Assembly: GCF_900100655.1 (NCBI RefSeq)
Contig: NZ_FNCE01000007.1
Coordinates: 97,539-161,538 of the forward strand
Source of the DNA: Limimonas halophila
Lineage (GTDB): Bacteria > Pseudomonadota > Alphaproteobacteria > Kiloniellales > Rhodovibrionaceae
DNA length: 64,000 nucleotides
Direction of reading: 5' to 3'
A program made the translations under genes and the position numbers. The notes beneath the pieces are model-generated. The model saw nothing but the letters and a program-made list of their open reading frames with translations. It did not search any database and was not told the origin of the DNA. The first letter of the stretch is position 1. Each line of letters starts with the position of its first letter. Below, one piece after another: positions 1-8,529 of the stretch.

Positions 1-1191
1 ACGCTCGCGGCCGCGCTGGCGGTCAACGGCGTGACGGTGGCGCTGATCGACCGCGAGGATCCGAAGACGGTGCTGGACGCCGGCTTCGACGGCCGCGCCT
101 CCGCCGTCGCCGCGGGCGCGCGCCACATGCTGCAGGCCATCGGCATGTGGGCGGAGATCGACCCCCACGCCCAGCCCATCCGGTGGATCACCGTCAGCGA
201 CGGCAAGGTCGACCGCGGCGCCGGCCCCTGCAAGCTGCACTACGACAGCCGCGACGTCGGCGAGCCCTTCGGCCACATCGTGGAAAACCGCGAACTGCGC
301 CGTGCCCAGCAGCGCTTCCTCGCCGGGTTGGACGCCAACCTCGTCCACCTCGCCCCCATGGGCGTCGAGCGCGTCGTCCGCCGCCCGCACGAGGTTGTCG
401 CCGACCTCGCCGACGGCCGCCACGTCCGCGCCCGCCTCGTCGCCGCCTGCGACGGCCGCAACTCCCGCCTGCGCCGCGAGGCGGAGATCGAGGTGCGCAG
501 CTGGGGCTACGAGCAGGCCGCCATCGTGGGCACGCTCACCCACGAGCGCGCGCACCGCGGGGTCGCCTACGAGCACTTCCTGCCCGCCGGCCCCTTCGCC
601 ATGCTGCCCATGGTCGACGGCCCCGACGGCGAGCACCGCTCCTCGATCGTGTGGACGGAAAACCGCGACCTCGCGGACCGCGCCGTCGAGCTGTCGCCCG
701 AGGCCTTCGCCGAGCAGATCCACCGCCGCTTCGGCGACACCCACGGCGCCGTCACGCCCGTCGGCCCGCGCTTCCGCTACCCGCTCTCGGCGCTGCACGC
801 CACGCGCTACACCGCGCAGCGGCTGGCGCTGGTGGGCGATTCCGCCCACGCCATCCACCCCATCGCCGGCCAGGGGCTCAACATGGGCTTCCGCGACGTC
901 GCGGCCTTCGCCCAATGCATCGTGGAGCAGCGCCGCCTGGGCCTCGACGTCGGCAGCCCCGAGGTGTTGCAGCGCTACGAGCGCTGGCGCCGGCTGGACA
1001 ACACCACGCTCGTCGCCGCCACCGACGGCCTCAACCGCCTCTTCGCCACCGACCTGCCGCCCGTCCGCCTCGCCCGCGACCTGGGGCTGAGCGCCGTGGA
1101 CCGCATGGACCCGCTGAAAAAGGTCTTCATGCGCCACGCCATGGGCATGGTCGGCGAGCTGCCCCGGCTGCTGCGCGCACAACCGTTGTGA
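1..1191 (+). CDS. UbiH/UbiF/COQ6-family FAD-dependent ubiquinone-biosynthesis hydroxylase (5' truncated by window edge)
   Basis: The reading frame is open from base 1 (TLAAALAVNGVTVALID), so the start and the N-terminal Rossmann GxGxxG lie before the window. What remains is the body of a class A flavoprotein monooxygenase. It has a mid-protein DG motif (AACDGRNSRLRR) and the FAD-ribityl GD motif (LVGDSAHAIHPIAGQGLNMG), typical of the UbiH/UbiF/VisC/COQ6 family, which hydroxylates the ubiquinone ring. Which ring position it acts on cannot be read from the sequence. It is followed 85 bp later by an unrelated Hpt gene on the same strand. The family assignment is strong. Confidence 0.9.
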   Translation, partial: TLAAALAVNGVTVALIDREDPKTVLDAGFDGRASAVAAGARHMLQAIGMWAEIDPHAQPIRWITVSDGKVDRGAGPCKLHYDSRDVGEPFGHIVENRELRRAQQRFLAGLDANLVHLAPMGVERVVRRPHEVVADLADGRHVRARLVAACDGRNSRLRREAEIEVRSWGYEQAAIVGTLTHERAHRGVAYEHFLPAGPFAMLPMVDGPDGEHRSSIVWTENRDLADRAVELSPEAFAEQIHRRFGDTHGAVTPVGPRFRYPLSALHATRYTAQRLALVGDSAHAIHPIAGQGLNMGFRDVAAFAQCIVEQRRLGLDVGSPEVLQRYERWRRLDNTTLVAATDGLNRLFATDLPPVRLARDLGLSAVDRMDPLKKVFMRHAMGMVGELPRLLRAQPL

Positions 1192-1276
1192 CGACCTTCC
1201 CCGCCGCTACCTTTCCTTAACGGATGCCGGGGTATCCTCCACCATCGCCAGCGGCGGCGATCCGAGGGGGTGTGCG

Positions 1277-2047
1277 ATGGACGACGCGCTTCAGCAGCAG
1301 CTCAGGACCGAGTTTCTGGAAGACGCCGGCGAGCGGCTCGACAGCATCCAAGCCGCCATCGACGGCATCGTCGACGGCAGCCGCGCGCCCGCCGAAGCCC
1401 TGACGGCCGTGCGCCGCGAAACCCACGCCATCAAGGGTCAGGCCGGCAACTTCGGCTTCCCGCTCGTTTCCACGATCGCGCACCGCCTGGAGGACTTCGT
1501 CGACGGCGAGGAAACCCTCACGGCCGAGCTCGCGCGCAACGTCCAGGTCTTCGCCGACACCGTGCGCGAGATCGTGGAAACCGGCCGCGAGCCCGGCCAG
1601 AAGGAAGGCGACGAGCTGCTACGCGGCCTGCCCGCCAAGCAGGCGGCGCAAGACCTGGAAATCACGGTGCTCGACGTCGAGGTGCTGCTCGGCACGCCCT
1701 CGCGCACCTCCGCCCGCATGGTCCGCGACGTGCTCCAGAACTGCGGCTACCGGGTCGTGCGCGCGGAAACCGGCATCGACTGCTTCACTCTCGCCATGCG
1801 CTCCAGGCCCGACGCCATGCTCCTCGCCTTCACCCTCGAAGAAGTCTCCGGCGGCGAACTCGTGCGCGCCTTCAACGCCATGCCCTCCATGGCCCAGATC
1901 CCAATGGCCATCCTCACAAGCTTCGAGCCCGGCCACCCCCAGCTCGCCCAGCTCCCCGGCGGCGTCTCCGTCGTGCGCACCAAGAAAGCCCACTTCGACG
2001 ACGACATGGGCGCCTTCCTCGCCCGCATCCAAGCCGAAGCCCTTTAA
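1277..2047 (+). CDS. Hpt-domain protein with C-terminal degenerate receiver domain
   Basis: This 256-aa protein has two parts. Residues about 1-105 form a histidine phosphotransfer helix bundle carrying the phospho-acceptor motif ETHAIKGQAGNFG. Residues about 125-256 look like a response-regulator fold (RTSARMVRDVLQNCGYRVVRAETG, then PDAMLLAFTLEEVSGGEL). The Asp expected in the MLLAF strand is absent, so I read this part as a pseudo-receiver that cannot be phosphorylated. The start ATG at 1277 is preceded by GAGGGGG. The likely role is a phosphorelay shuttle, partner kinase unknown. A palindromic repeat array starts at its stop codon. Confidence 0.82.
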   Translation: MDDALQQQLRTEFLEDAGERLDSIQAAIDGIVDGSRAPAEALTAVRRETHAIKGQAGNFGFPLVSTIAHRLEDFVDGEETLTAELARNVQVFADTVREIVETGREPGQKEGDELLRGLPAKQAAQDLEITVLDVEVLLGTPSRTSARMVRDVLQNCGYRVVRAETGIDCFTLAMRSRPDAMLLAFTLEEVSGGELVRAFNAMPSMAQIPMAILTSFEPGHPQLAQLPGGVSVVRTKKAHFDDDMGAFLARIQAEAL

Positions 2048-2310
2048 TAAACGCGAGGGCGTTTAATCCCATCAATCATTCGACATCGGCGTCGCGCGGC
2101 GGTGAATGGGTCTCTCACGACCAAGGATGATCCTTGGAACCATCAATCACCCGACACCGGCGTAAACGCTGGGGCGTTTAATCCCGTCAATCACTCGACA
2201 CCGGCGTCGCGCGGCGATGAATGGGTCTCTCACGACCGGCTGCGGAAACGGCAGCGCGTTTCATCCCAGAATGAAAGGGCCTCTCGATCCAAAGCCGTGG
2301 CTGCGAACGC
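2048..2310. repeat. REP-like palindromic repeat array (family A)
   Basis: The 300-bp gap between the Hpt gene and the acetyltransferase is filled by alternating small hairpins (AAACGCTGGGGCGTTT at 2164-2180, CCAAGGATGATCCTTGG near 2122-2138) and a conserved spacer of the form AATCCCATCAATCATTCGAC followed by ACCGGCGT. The spacer occurs near 2066, 2140 and 2181. A second motif ATGGGTCTCTCACGACC occurs at 2106 and 2222. The same units recur at 11430-11700 and, inverted, at 63880-63975. No credible gene lies here. Confidence 0.8.
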
Positions 2311-2349
2311 CACCTTCGACGTCCTGCACGCACAAGCCGGGAGGGAAAC

Positions 2350-3060
2350 GTGAGCGACACCAACAGCCTCGGACAGCCCGTGGGCGATCCCCTGCCGGAC
2401 TGGACGCCCCGGCGAGTGCCCGAGCCAGCGCCGCTGTACGGCCGCTGGTGCCGGCTGGAGCCGTTGTCGGCAGCGCGGCACGCGGATGCGCTCTTCGATG
2501 CCAACGCGGCCGACCGCGACGGCGCCATGTGGACCTACATGCCGTACGGCCCCTTCCCCGACCGCGAACGGTACCGCGCCTGGGCAGCCGATGCGGCGGC
2601 GGGGGATGATCCGCTCTTCGTCACGGTGATCCCGGCTGCGGTCGGAACGCCGGCCGGTGTTGCGGCCTTCATGCGCATCACGCCCGCCCACGGCGTTCTG
2701 GAAATCGGCAACATCGCGTTCGCCCCGCTTCTCCAGGGTAGCGCCGCCGCCACGGAAGCCATGTCCCTGATGCTGGGACATGCGTTCGATGCGCTCGGCT
2801 ATCGCCGTGTGGAATGGAAGTGCGACGCGCTCAACGCCGCATCGCGCCGCGCCGCCTTGCGCCTCGGCTTCAGCTTCGAAGGCGTCTTCCGCCGGCACAT
2901 GGTCGTGAAAGGCCGCAACCGGGACACGGCGTGGTACGCCATAACGGACACGGACTGGCCCGGACTGCGCGATGCCCATACCCGCTGGCTCGACCCGGCC
3001 AATTTCGACGCGGCCGGTCACCAGCGCACGCGGCTGAGCGATTTGACGGCGTCCGCCTGA
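2350..3060 (+). CDS. GNAT-family N-acetyltransferase (RimJ/RimL-like)
   Basis: This 236-aa protein starts at GTG 2350 with GGGAGGG just upstream. It fits the Acetyltransf_3 type: an N-terminal strand GRWCRLEPLSAARHADALF, a central IGNIAFAPLLQGSAAATEAM that matches the acetyl-CoA-binding loop region, and VEWKCDALNAASRRAALRLGF, the typical helix after the beta-bulge. Related proteins acetylate the N-terminus of ribosomal proteins or small molecules. The substrate here is not inferable. The gene appears monocistronic between a repeat array and a lipoprotein gene. Confidence 0.88.
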   Translation: MSDTNSLGQPVGDPLPDWTPRRVPEPAPLYGRWCRLEPLSAARHADALFDANAADRDGAMWTYMPYGPFPDRERYRAWAADAAAGDDPLFVTVIPAAVGTPAGVAAFMRITPAHGVLEIGNIAFAPLLQGSAAATEAMSLMLGHAFDALGYRRVEWKCDALNAASRRAALRLGFSFEGVFRRHMVVKGRNRDTAWYAITDTDWPGLRDAHTRWLDPANFDAAGHQRTRLSDLTASA

Positions 3061-3157
3061 ATGCGCCCCGGTTCGTGCCCCGACGCACCGCCCATGCTTG
3101 TTGCCGCCCGCCCGCACGCGTAGGACATGGATAAGGGCATCACACGGGAGGCGTAGC

Positions 3158-3805
3158 GTGCGACGTCGCTTGGGCATTCTGGCAACGGCCGCGCTGCTGG
3201 GCGCGGCGCAGCTTCAAACCGGATGCGTCGCGGGGGTCGCCGCGGGCGGTGCCGCGACGGCGGGCGTGCTCGGCGCGCAGGAGCGCAGCTTCGCCCAGGC
3301 CGCCAGCGACGCCAAGATCCGCGCTCAGATCAACGACGCTTGGTTGCGCGCGGACGAGCGCATGTACCGCCTGACATCGTTGCAGGTGTGGAACGGCCGC
3401 GTCCTCGTTTCGGGCGTCGTCCCCAACGAGGACATGCGCGTCCTGGCCATCGAGAAGGCCTGGACCGCCGAGGGCGTCAAAGAGGTCATCAACGAGATCC
3501 GCGTTGGCGAAACCGGCGGCGCGGGCGCCTTTACGGGCGACGCCTGGATCACCGCCAAGCTCAAGACCAAGCTGACCTTCGACAAGGAGGTCAACGCCGC
3601 CAACTACTCCATCGACACGGTGCACGACGTCATCTATCTGCTCGGCACCGCGCACGGCCGCGACGAGCTCCAGCGCGTGATCGACCACGCGCGCAACGTC
3701 TCGGGTGTCGAGCGCGTCGTCAGCCACGTGCGCGTGCGCGACAGCGGCGATCAAAAGCCGGCGCGGCCGGCGGTGCCGGCCGACGGCGCGCAGACGGGCA
3801 CCTGA
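3158..3805 (+). CDS. BON-domain outer-membrane lipoprotein (OsmY/DolP-like)
   Basis: I place the start at GTG 3158 because it gives a clean lipoprotein signal: basic MRRRLG, a hydrophobic stretch and the lipobox-like AQLQTGC with Cys at about residue 23. The mature part contains two tandem BON domains (about residues 48-120 and 125-200; WNGRVLVSGVVPN and DVIYLLGTAHGRDEL are the core strands). BON proteins bind phospholipid and help maintain the outer membrane. A Pro/Ala-rich tail ends the protein. gshB follows 33 bp downstream on the same strand, so the two may be cotranscribed. Confidence 0.87.
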   Translation: MRRRLGILATAALLGAAQLQTGCVAGVAAGGAATAGVLGAQERSFAQAASDAKIRAQINDAWLRADERMYRLTSLQVWNGRVLVSGVVPNEDMRVLAIEKAWTAEGVKEVINEIRVGETGGAGAFTGDAWITAKLKTKLTFDKEVNAANYSIDTVHDVIYLLGTAHGRDELQRVIDHARNVSGVERVVSHVRVRDSGDQKPARPAVPADGAQTGT

Positions 3806-3838
3806 AACCCCCGGCGCGACACGAAGGGAACGCGGACG

Positions 3839-4804
3839 ATGAGCCTGGCCGTCGCCTTCCAGATGGACCCGCTGGAGAGCATCGACGTCACCGCGGACAG
3901 CAGCTACGCGCTCGCCCTGGAAGCCCAGCGCCGCGGGCACGCCCTGTACCACTACCTGCCCCACGCGCTGACGCTGCGCGACGGCCGTGTCCAGGCGCAC
4001 GCGCGCCCCGTCACCTTCAGCCGCCACCCCGAGCAGCCCTTCGCCTACGGCGGATGGACGCACCTGGACCTGGCGGGCCTCGACGTCGTGATGATGCGCC
4101 AGGATCCGCCCTTCGACATGGCCTACATCACGGCCACGCACCTGCTGGAAAAGGTGCACCCCGAGACCCTGGTGGTGAACGACCCCGTCTCGGTGCGCAA
4201 CGCGCCGGAAAAGCTCTTCGTCACGCGCTTTCCGGACCTCATGCCGCCCACGCTGATCACCTCCGACAAGGCGGAGATCGCCGCCTTCCGCGCGGAGCAC
4301 GAGGACATCATCCTCAAGCCGCTGTTCGGCAACGGCGGCGCCGACATCTTTCGCGTGCAGCCGAACGACGAGAACCTGAACGCCCTTGTGGAGATGTTCA
4401 CCCGCGTCTACCGCGAGCCCATCATGGTGCAGGCGTATCTCCCGGAGATCCGCGAGGGCGACAAGCGCATCATCCTCGTCGAGGGCGAGCCCGTGGGCGC
4501 GGTCAACCGCGTGCCGCCGCAGGGCGATGCGCGCGCCAACTTCCACGCCGGCGGCTACGCCGAGCGCGCGCCGCTGACCGAGCACGACCGCCGCGTGTGC
4601 GAGGCTGTGGGCCCCGCCCTGGTCGAGCGCGGCCTGCTCTTCGCCGGCATCGACCTCATCGGCGGCTACCTGACCGAGATCAACGTCACCTCGCCGACGG
4701 GGTTGCAGGAGGTCGACCGCCTCGACGGCGTGCACCTGGAAGCCACGATCTGGGACGCCATCGAGCGCCGTGTGGCCACCCGGCACCCCGAACCCGACGC
4801 GTGA
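3839..4804 (+). CDS. gshB: Glutathione synthetase
   Basis: The 321-aa product has the normal length for prokaryotic GshB. Landmarks are the N-terminal VAFQMDPLESIDVTADSSYAL, the RQDPPFDMAYI segment, the ATP-grasp core KPLFGNGGADIFRV and the C-terminal metal/ATP site GGYLTEINVTSPTG. The enzyme joins gamma-glutamylcysteine and glycine using ATP in the cytosol. The start ATG 3839 follows AAGGGAACGCGGACG. Its neighbour is the BON lipoprotein upstream. Confidence 0.97.
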   Translation: MSLAVAFQMDPLESIDVTADSSYALALEAQRRGHALYHYLPHALTLRDGRVQAHARPVTFSRHPEQPFAYGGWTHLDLAGLDVVMMRQDPPFDMAYITATHLLEKVHPETLVVNDPVSVRNAPEKLFVTRFPDLMPPTLITSDKAEIAAFRAEHEDIILKPLFGNGGADIFRVQPNDENLNALVEMFTRVYREPIMVQAYLPEIREGDKRIILVEGEPVGAVNRVPPQGDARANFHAGGYAERAPLTEHDRRVCEAVGPALVERGLLFAGIDLIGGYLTEINVTSPTGLQEVDRLDGVHLEATIWDAIERRVATRHPEPDA

Positions 4805-5003
4805 CGCCCGCCCAACGGCGGTCTACCCCAAAAGATTGTGTATCGAAACTGTGGACACGCAGCACGCGATGGTGTGACCGTGCTCTCGGTTGACGCTGGC
4901 GCGCACGGCGGGCTACGACCCTTGGTGGTCGCGCGCCACGCCCCGCCTGCGACCGTGGACGCCAAGACGACGCCGACCGGCCCAGCGCGTTGGAGGGCTT
5001 GTG

Positions 5004-6191
5004 GTGGCTGAGCTGAGCGGGCGCGACCCTGCGGCCGAGGTCCAGGCTTTCGTCGACTTCGTCGGCAAGACCACGCGCGGCGGCCGGCCCGGCGTGTCCG
5101 TCATCACCGTGTCGGTGCGCGAGCTGGAGCCCGCCACCGACATGGCCGCCGCTCGCGCCGAACTCGTGCGGCGCCTGAACGAAACCGCGGACACCATCGG
5201 GGCGCGGCTGTTCAACCTCAACGATCGCTTTCTGGTCCTGGTGCCGCCGCAGGACGAGCTGAACTTCGTGAACCACGTCTATCAGGTGCGCATGCGCGTG
5301 ATCGAGGTGGTTGGCCGCCAGGCCTCCGAGCTGGGCCTGAACCCGGCGGAGTTCACGGACGTCCTGCACACCAAGCGCGACGCGCAGAAGCTGGCGACGC
5401 TCGCCCAGGCGGCCGCGGGCGAGCCCACCGCCGCCTCGTCGACTCCTGCGGGGCCGTTGTCGCAGGAACACATCGAATCGGTGGTCGAGCACGCGCGCGC
5501 CTGCGGTCCGCGCGACTTCGTCCAGACCTACGGCCGCTACCAGGCCCTCGCCCGCTTCGAGCGCGACGGCCGCGTCAGATGCGTCGCGCGCGAGCTGCAC
5601 ATCGCCATGGCGGAGCTGCGCGCCCGGCTCCTGCCCGGCGTGGACCTGATGGCCAACCCGAACCTATTCCGCGAGCTGACGCGCAAGCTGGACGAGATCG
5701 TGCTGGCCTCCCTGGCCGAGTCGCGCATGCTCCAGGGCCACATCTCGGTGAACCTCAACATCGCCAGCATGGAAGAGGACACCTTCGAGCGCATCGCCGA
5801 GCGCGTGCGCGAGCGCGACAACACCTCGCTGTGGGTGGAAATGGACGTTTCCGACGTCCTGGCGAATCTGGCGCGCTACCGGCGCATCCGCCGGATCATG
5901 GACCGCAACCGCATTCACGCCATCGCCGACGGCGTCAACGCGGAGTTGGTTGCGGCGGCGGAGAACGCCGAGCTGGGCATGACGGGCTACAAGTTCATTG
6001 CGCCCCGCGATCTGAACGACATCGGCAACCTGCGTATCGCGGCGGAACAGGCCGTGCACGCGGGCAAGACGGCGATCCTGTCGCGAGTCGAGGACGCCAG
6101 CACGATCGAGATCGGTCAGCGCATGGGGATCGGGGTTTTCCAGGGCTTTTACATCGACGACCTCTTGCGCGCCCACGCTTCGGCCGGGTAA
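5004..6191 (+). CDS. Degenerate EAL-domain-like signalling protein
   Basis: The start is taken as GTG 5004 because GGAGGG at 4992-4997 sits six bases upstream; the frame is open further 5'. The product is about 395 aa. The C-terminal half (GHISVNLNIASMEEDTFERI, VEMDVSDVLANLARYRRI, ending MGIGVFQGFYIDDLL) follows the layout of an EAL fold, with VFQGFYID corresponding to the terminal AQGYYF motif of c-di-GMP phosphodiesterases. The catalytic EAL and DDFG motifs are not visible, so activity is unlikely. A binding or scaffold role is inference. The N-terminal half has no domain I recognise. Confidence 0.6.
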   Translation: MAELSGRDPAAEVQAFVDFVGKTTRGGRPGVSVITVSVRELEPATDMAAARAELVRRLNETADTIGARLFNLNDRFLVLVPPQDELNFVNHVYQVRMRVIEVVGRQASELGLNPAEFTDVLHTKRDAQKLATLAQAAAGEPTAASSTPAGPLSQEHIESVVEHARACGPRDFVQTYGRYQALARFERDGRVRCVARELHIAMAELRARLLPGVDLMANPNLFRELTRKLDEIVLASLAESRMLQGHISVNLNIASMEEDTFERIAERVRERDNTSLWVEMDVSDVLANLARYRRIRRIMDRNRIHAIADGVNAELVAAAENAELGMTGYKFIAPRDLNDIGNLRIAAEQAVHAGKTAILSRVEDASTIEIGQRMGIGVFQGFYIDDLLRAHASAG

Positions 6192-6535
6192 GCGACTCGG
6201 ACGGCTGAAGGGGCGTCGCGCGGCGATCATGCATGCGGCGCAGTTGACGCGCCGGGCCGCGAAGCCATTTCATATCGAGAGAAAACCGGGATCGATATGA
6301 CGGCGCAACGATCGCTGGAAGCGCCGGGCCGCGTAAGGCGTTTTGAAAAACGCGGCAGAGATTTTGAAAACGACGCCGCCGTTAAACGCAAGGGCTAGGA
6401 TACCAACGATCGCTTTCAAAACGTGTGGACCACGGCCGATTCATTAAGTTATCGTTCATTGTACGGCAGTAAAACGGTGGGTGGCGTCCAACGCCCGTCC
6501 GGCACTGCCGGCGTAACCGCGCTGGAGGTTGAGAC
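6192..6535 (+). promoter_or_regulatory. Intergenic leader upstream of prkA, locally AT-rich
   Basis: This 344-bp gap precedes prkA. It is more AT-rich than the surrounding genes (runs such as TTTTGAAAAACG at 6341 and CATTAAGTTATCGTTCATTG at 6442), as expected for a promoter of a stress-induced operon. I cannot assign a particular sigma-factor site with confidence. GGAGG at 6521-6530 is the prkA ribosome-binding site. Confidence 0.45.
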
Positions 6536-8479
6536 ATGAGCGCGTCCGACGTTTTCGAAAATTTCCGTAGCCGATACAGTGATCGGCAAAATTACGAGAT
6601 GAGTATCGAAGAATACTTAAACGCATGTTCCTCCGACCCGATGGCGTACGCCGGGGCGGCTGAGCGCATGTTGGCGGCGATCGGCGAGCCGGAGGTCATC
6701 GACACCTCGCGGCACGAGCGCCTGGGCCGTATTTTTCAAAATCGCACGATCAAACGCTATCCCGCTTTCGCGGATTTTTACGGCATGGAAGAGACGATCG
6801 AGCGCATCGTCAGTTTCTTCCAGCACGCGGCGCAGGGCCTGGAGGAGCGCAAGCAGATCCTCTACCTGCTCGGCCCCGTCGGCGGCGGCAAGTCCTCGCT
6901 GGCCGAGCGTCTGAAGGAGTTGATGGAGGAATACCCCATCTACGTCCTCAAGGCCGGGGATGAGGTGAGCCCCATCTACGAGAGCCCGCTGGGGCTGTTC
7001 GACGCCGAGCGCGACGGCGCCGTGCTGGAGCGCAATTACGGCATCCCGCAGCGCCGCCTGCCCGGGATGTGCTCGGCGTGGGCGGTCAAGCGCCTGGACG
7101 AGTTCGGCGGCGACCTTTCCAAGTTCTCCGTCGTGCGCATCCACCCGTCCAAGCTGCGCCAGATCGCCATCGCCAAGACCGAGCCCGGCGACGAGAACAA
7201 CCAGGACATCTCCTCCCTGGTCGGCAAGCCGGACATCCGCAAGCTGGAGTTCTACAGCCAGGAAGACCCGGACGCCTACGCCTACTCCGGCGGGCTGAAC
7301 CTGACGACCCAGGGCATCCTGGAGTTCGTCGAGATGTTCAAGGCGCCGCTGAAGATGCTGCACCCGCTGCTCACGGCGACGCAGGAGAAGAACTACGTGG
7401 GCTCGGAAAACCTGGGCGCGCTACCGCACCAGGGCATCATCCTGGCCCACTCCAACGAGGCCGAGTGGCGCAACTTCAAGGCCAACCGCAACAACGAGGC
7501 CTTCCTCGACCGCATCAGCGTCATCCGCGTGCCCTACTGCCTGCGCGTGACCGAGGAGACGAAGATCTACGACAAGCTCCTCCAGCAGTCCGAGCTGGGC
7601 GCGGCCACCTGCGCTCCGGGCACGCTGGACATGATGGCGAAGTTCTCCGTGCTCACGCGCCTGAAGCCGCACGAGAACTCCTCGCTCTACGCCAAGATGC
7701 GGGTCTACGACGGCGAAAGCCTGCGCGGCAGCGACCCGCACGCCAAAACGGTGCAGGAGTACCGCGACGCCGCCGGTGTGGACGAGGGCATGGACGGCAT
7801 GTCCACGCGCTTCGCCTACAAGGTGCTCTCCGAGACCTTCAACTTCGACACCGAGGAGGTCGCCGCCGACCCGGTCCACCTGATGTACGTGCTGGAACAG
7901 GCGATCCGGCGCGAGCAGTACGACGAGGAAACCGAGCGCAAGTACCTCGCCTTCATCAAGGAGGAGCTGGCCCCCCGCTACGCCGAGTACATCGGCAAGG
8001 AGATCCAGAAGGCCTATCTGGAATCCTACGACGACTACGGCCAGAACCTCTTCGACCGCTACATCGCCTACGCGGACGCCTGGGTGGAGAACCAGGACTA
8101 CAAGGACCCGGACACGGGCCAGATCATGGACCGGCAGGCGCTCGACCGCGAACTGGCCAAGACCGAAAAGCCCGCGGGCATCGCCAACCCCAAGGACTTC
8201 CGCAACGAGGTGGTCAAGTTCGCCCTGCGCCAGCGGGCCCAGCACCAGGGCCACAACCCGCGCTGGACGTCCTACGAGAAGATCCGCGAAGTCATCGAGC
8301 AGCGCATGTTCGCGCAGATCGAGGAACTGCTGCCGGTGATCTCCTTCGGCACCAAGAAGGACAGCGACAGCGAAGAGAAGCACCAGGCGTTCCTGGAGCG
8401 CATGGTGGAGCACGGCTACACCGAGCGGCAGGTCCGCCGGCTGGTCGAGTGGTACATGCGCGTGCGCGAGTCCGGGTGA
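6536..8479 (+). CDS. prkA: PrkA-family serine protein kinase / AAA+ ATPase
   Basis: The 647-aa product has the standard PrkA length. It has the conserved N-terminus (MSIEEYLNACSSDPMAYAGA), a P-loop LGPVGGGKSSLAERLK at about residue 113 and the C-terminal kinase-like region. PrkA is the first gene of the conserved prkA-yeaH-spoVR set, linked to stationary-phase and nitrogen-stress responses in proteobacteria. The ATG has GGAGG nine bases upstream. The stop codon lies inside a 10-bp-stem hairpin (8474-8499) that separates it from yeaH. Confidence 0.96.
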   Translation: MSASDVFENFRSRYSDRQNYEMSIEEYLNACSSDPMAYAGAAERMLAAIGEPEVIDTSRHERLGRIFQNRTIKRYPAFADFYGMEETIERIVSFFQHAAQGLEERKQILYLLGPVGGGKSSLAERLKELMEEYPIYVLKAGDEVSPIYESPLGLFDAERDGAVLERNYGIPQRRLPGMCSAWAVKRLDEFGGDLSKFSVVRIHPSKLRQIAIAKTEPGDENNQDISSLVGKPDIRKLEFYSQEDPDAYAYSGGLNLTTQGILEFVEMFKAPLKMLHPLLTATQEKNYVGSENLGALPHQGIILAHSNEAEWRNFKANRNNEAFLDRISVIRVPYCLRVTEETKIYDKLLQQSELGAATCAPGTLDMMAKFSVLTRLKPHENSSLYAKMRVYDGESLRGSDPHAKTVQEYRDAAGVDEGMDGMSTRFAYKVLSETFNFDTEEVAADPVHLMYVLEQAIRREQYDEETERKYLAFIKEELAPRYAEYIGKEIQKAYLESYDDYGQNLFDRYIAYADAWVENQDYKDPDTGQIMDRQALDRELAKTEKPAGIANPKDFRNEVVKFALRQRAQHQGHNPRWTSYEKIREVIEQRMFAQIEELLPVISFGTKKDSDSEEKHQAFLERMVEHGYTERQVRRLVEWYMRVRESG

Positions 8480-8499
8480 GCCGTTCAGGCGGCTCACCC
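8474..8499 (+). promoter_or_regulatory. Intercistronic hairpin between prkA and yeaH
   Basis: GGGTGAGCCG (8474-8483) and CGGCTCACCC (8490-8499) form a perfect 10-bp stem around the loop TTCAGG. The prkA stop codon lies in the left arm. There is no T-run after it, so it is more likely an mRNA-processing or stability element, or an attenuator, than a full terminator. It would uncouple prkA level from yeaH-spoVR level. Confidence 0.6.
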
Positions 8500-8529
8500 G
8501 CCGTCGTGTGACGTGGTCAAGGAAGGTTC

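Noticed and set aside
2048..2310. Possible CRISPR array
   Set aside because: Units differ in length and contain hairpins with conserved spacers; no constant repeat with variable spacers and no cas genes in the window.
2102..2353. Small ORF in the repeat array
   Set aside because: It is made of repeated hairpin-spacer units and has no ribosome-binding site.
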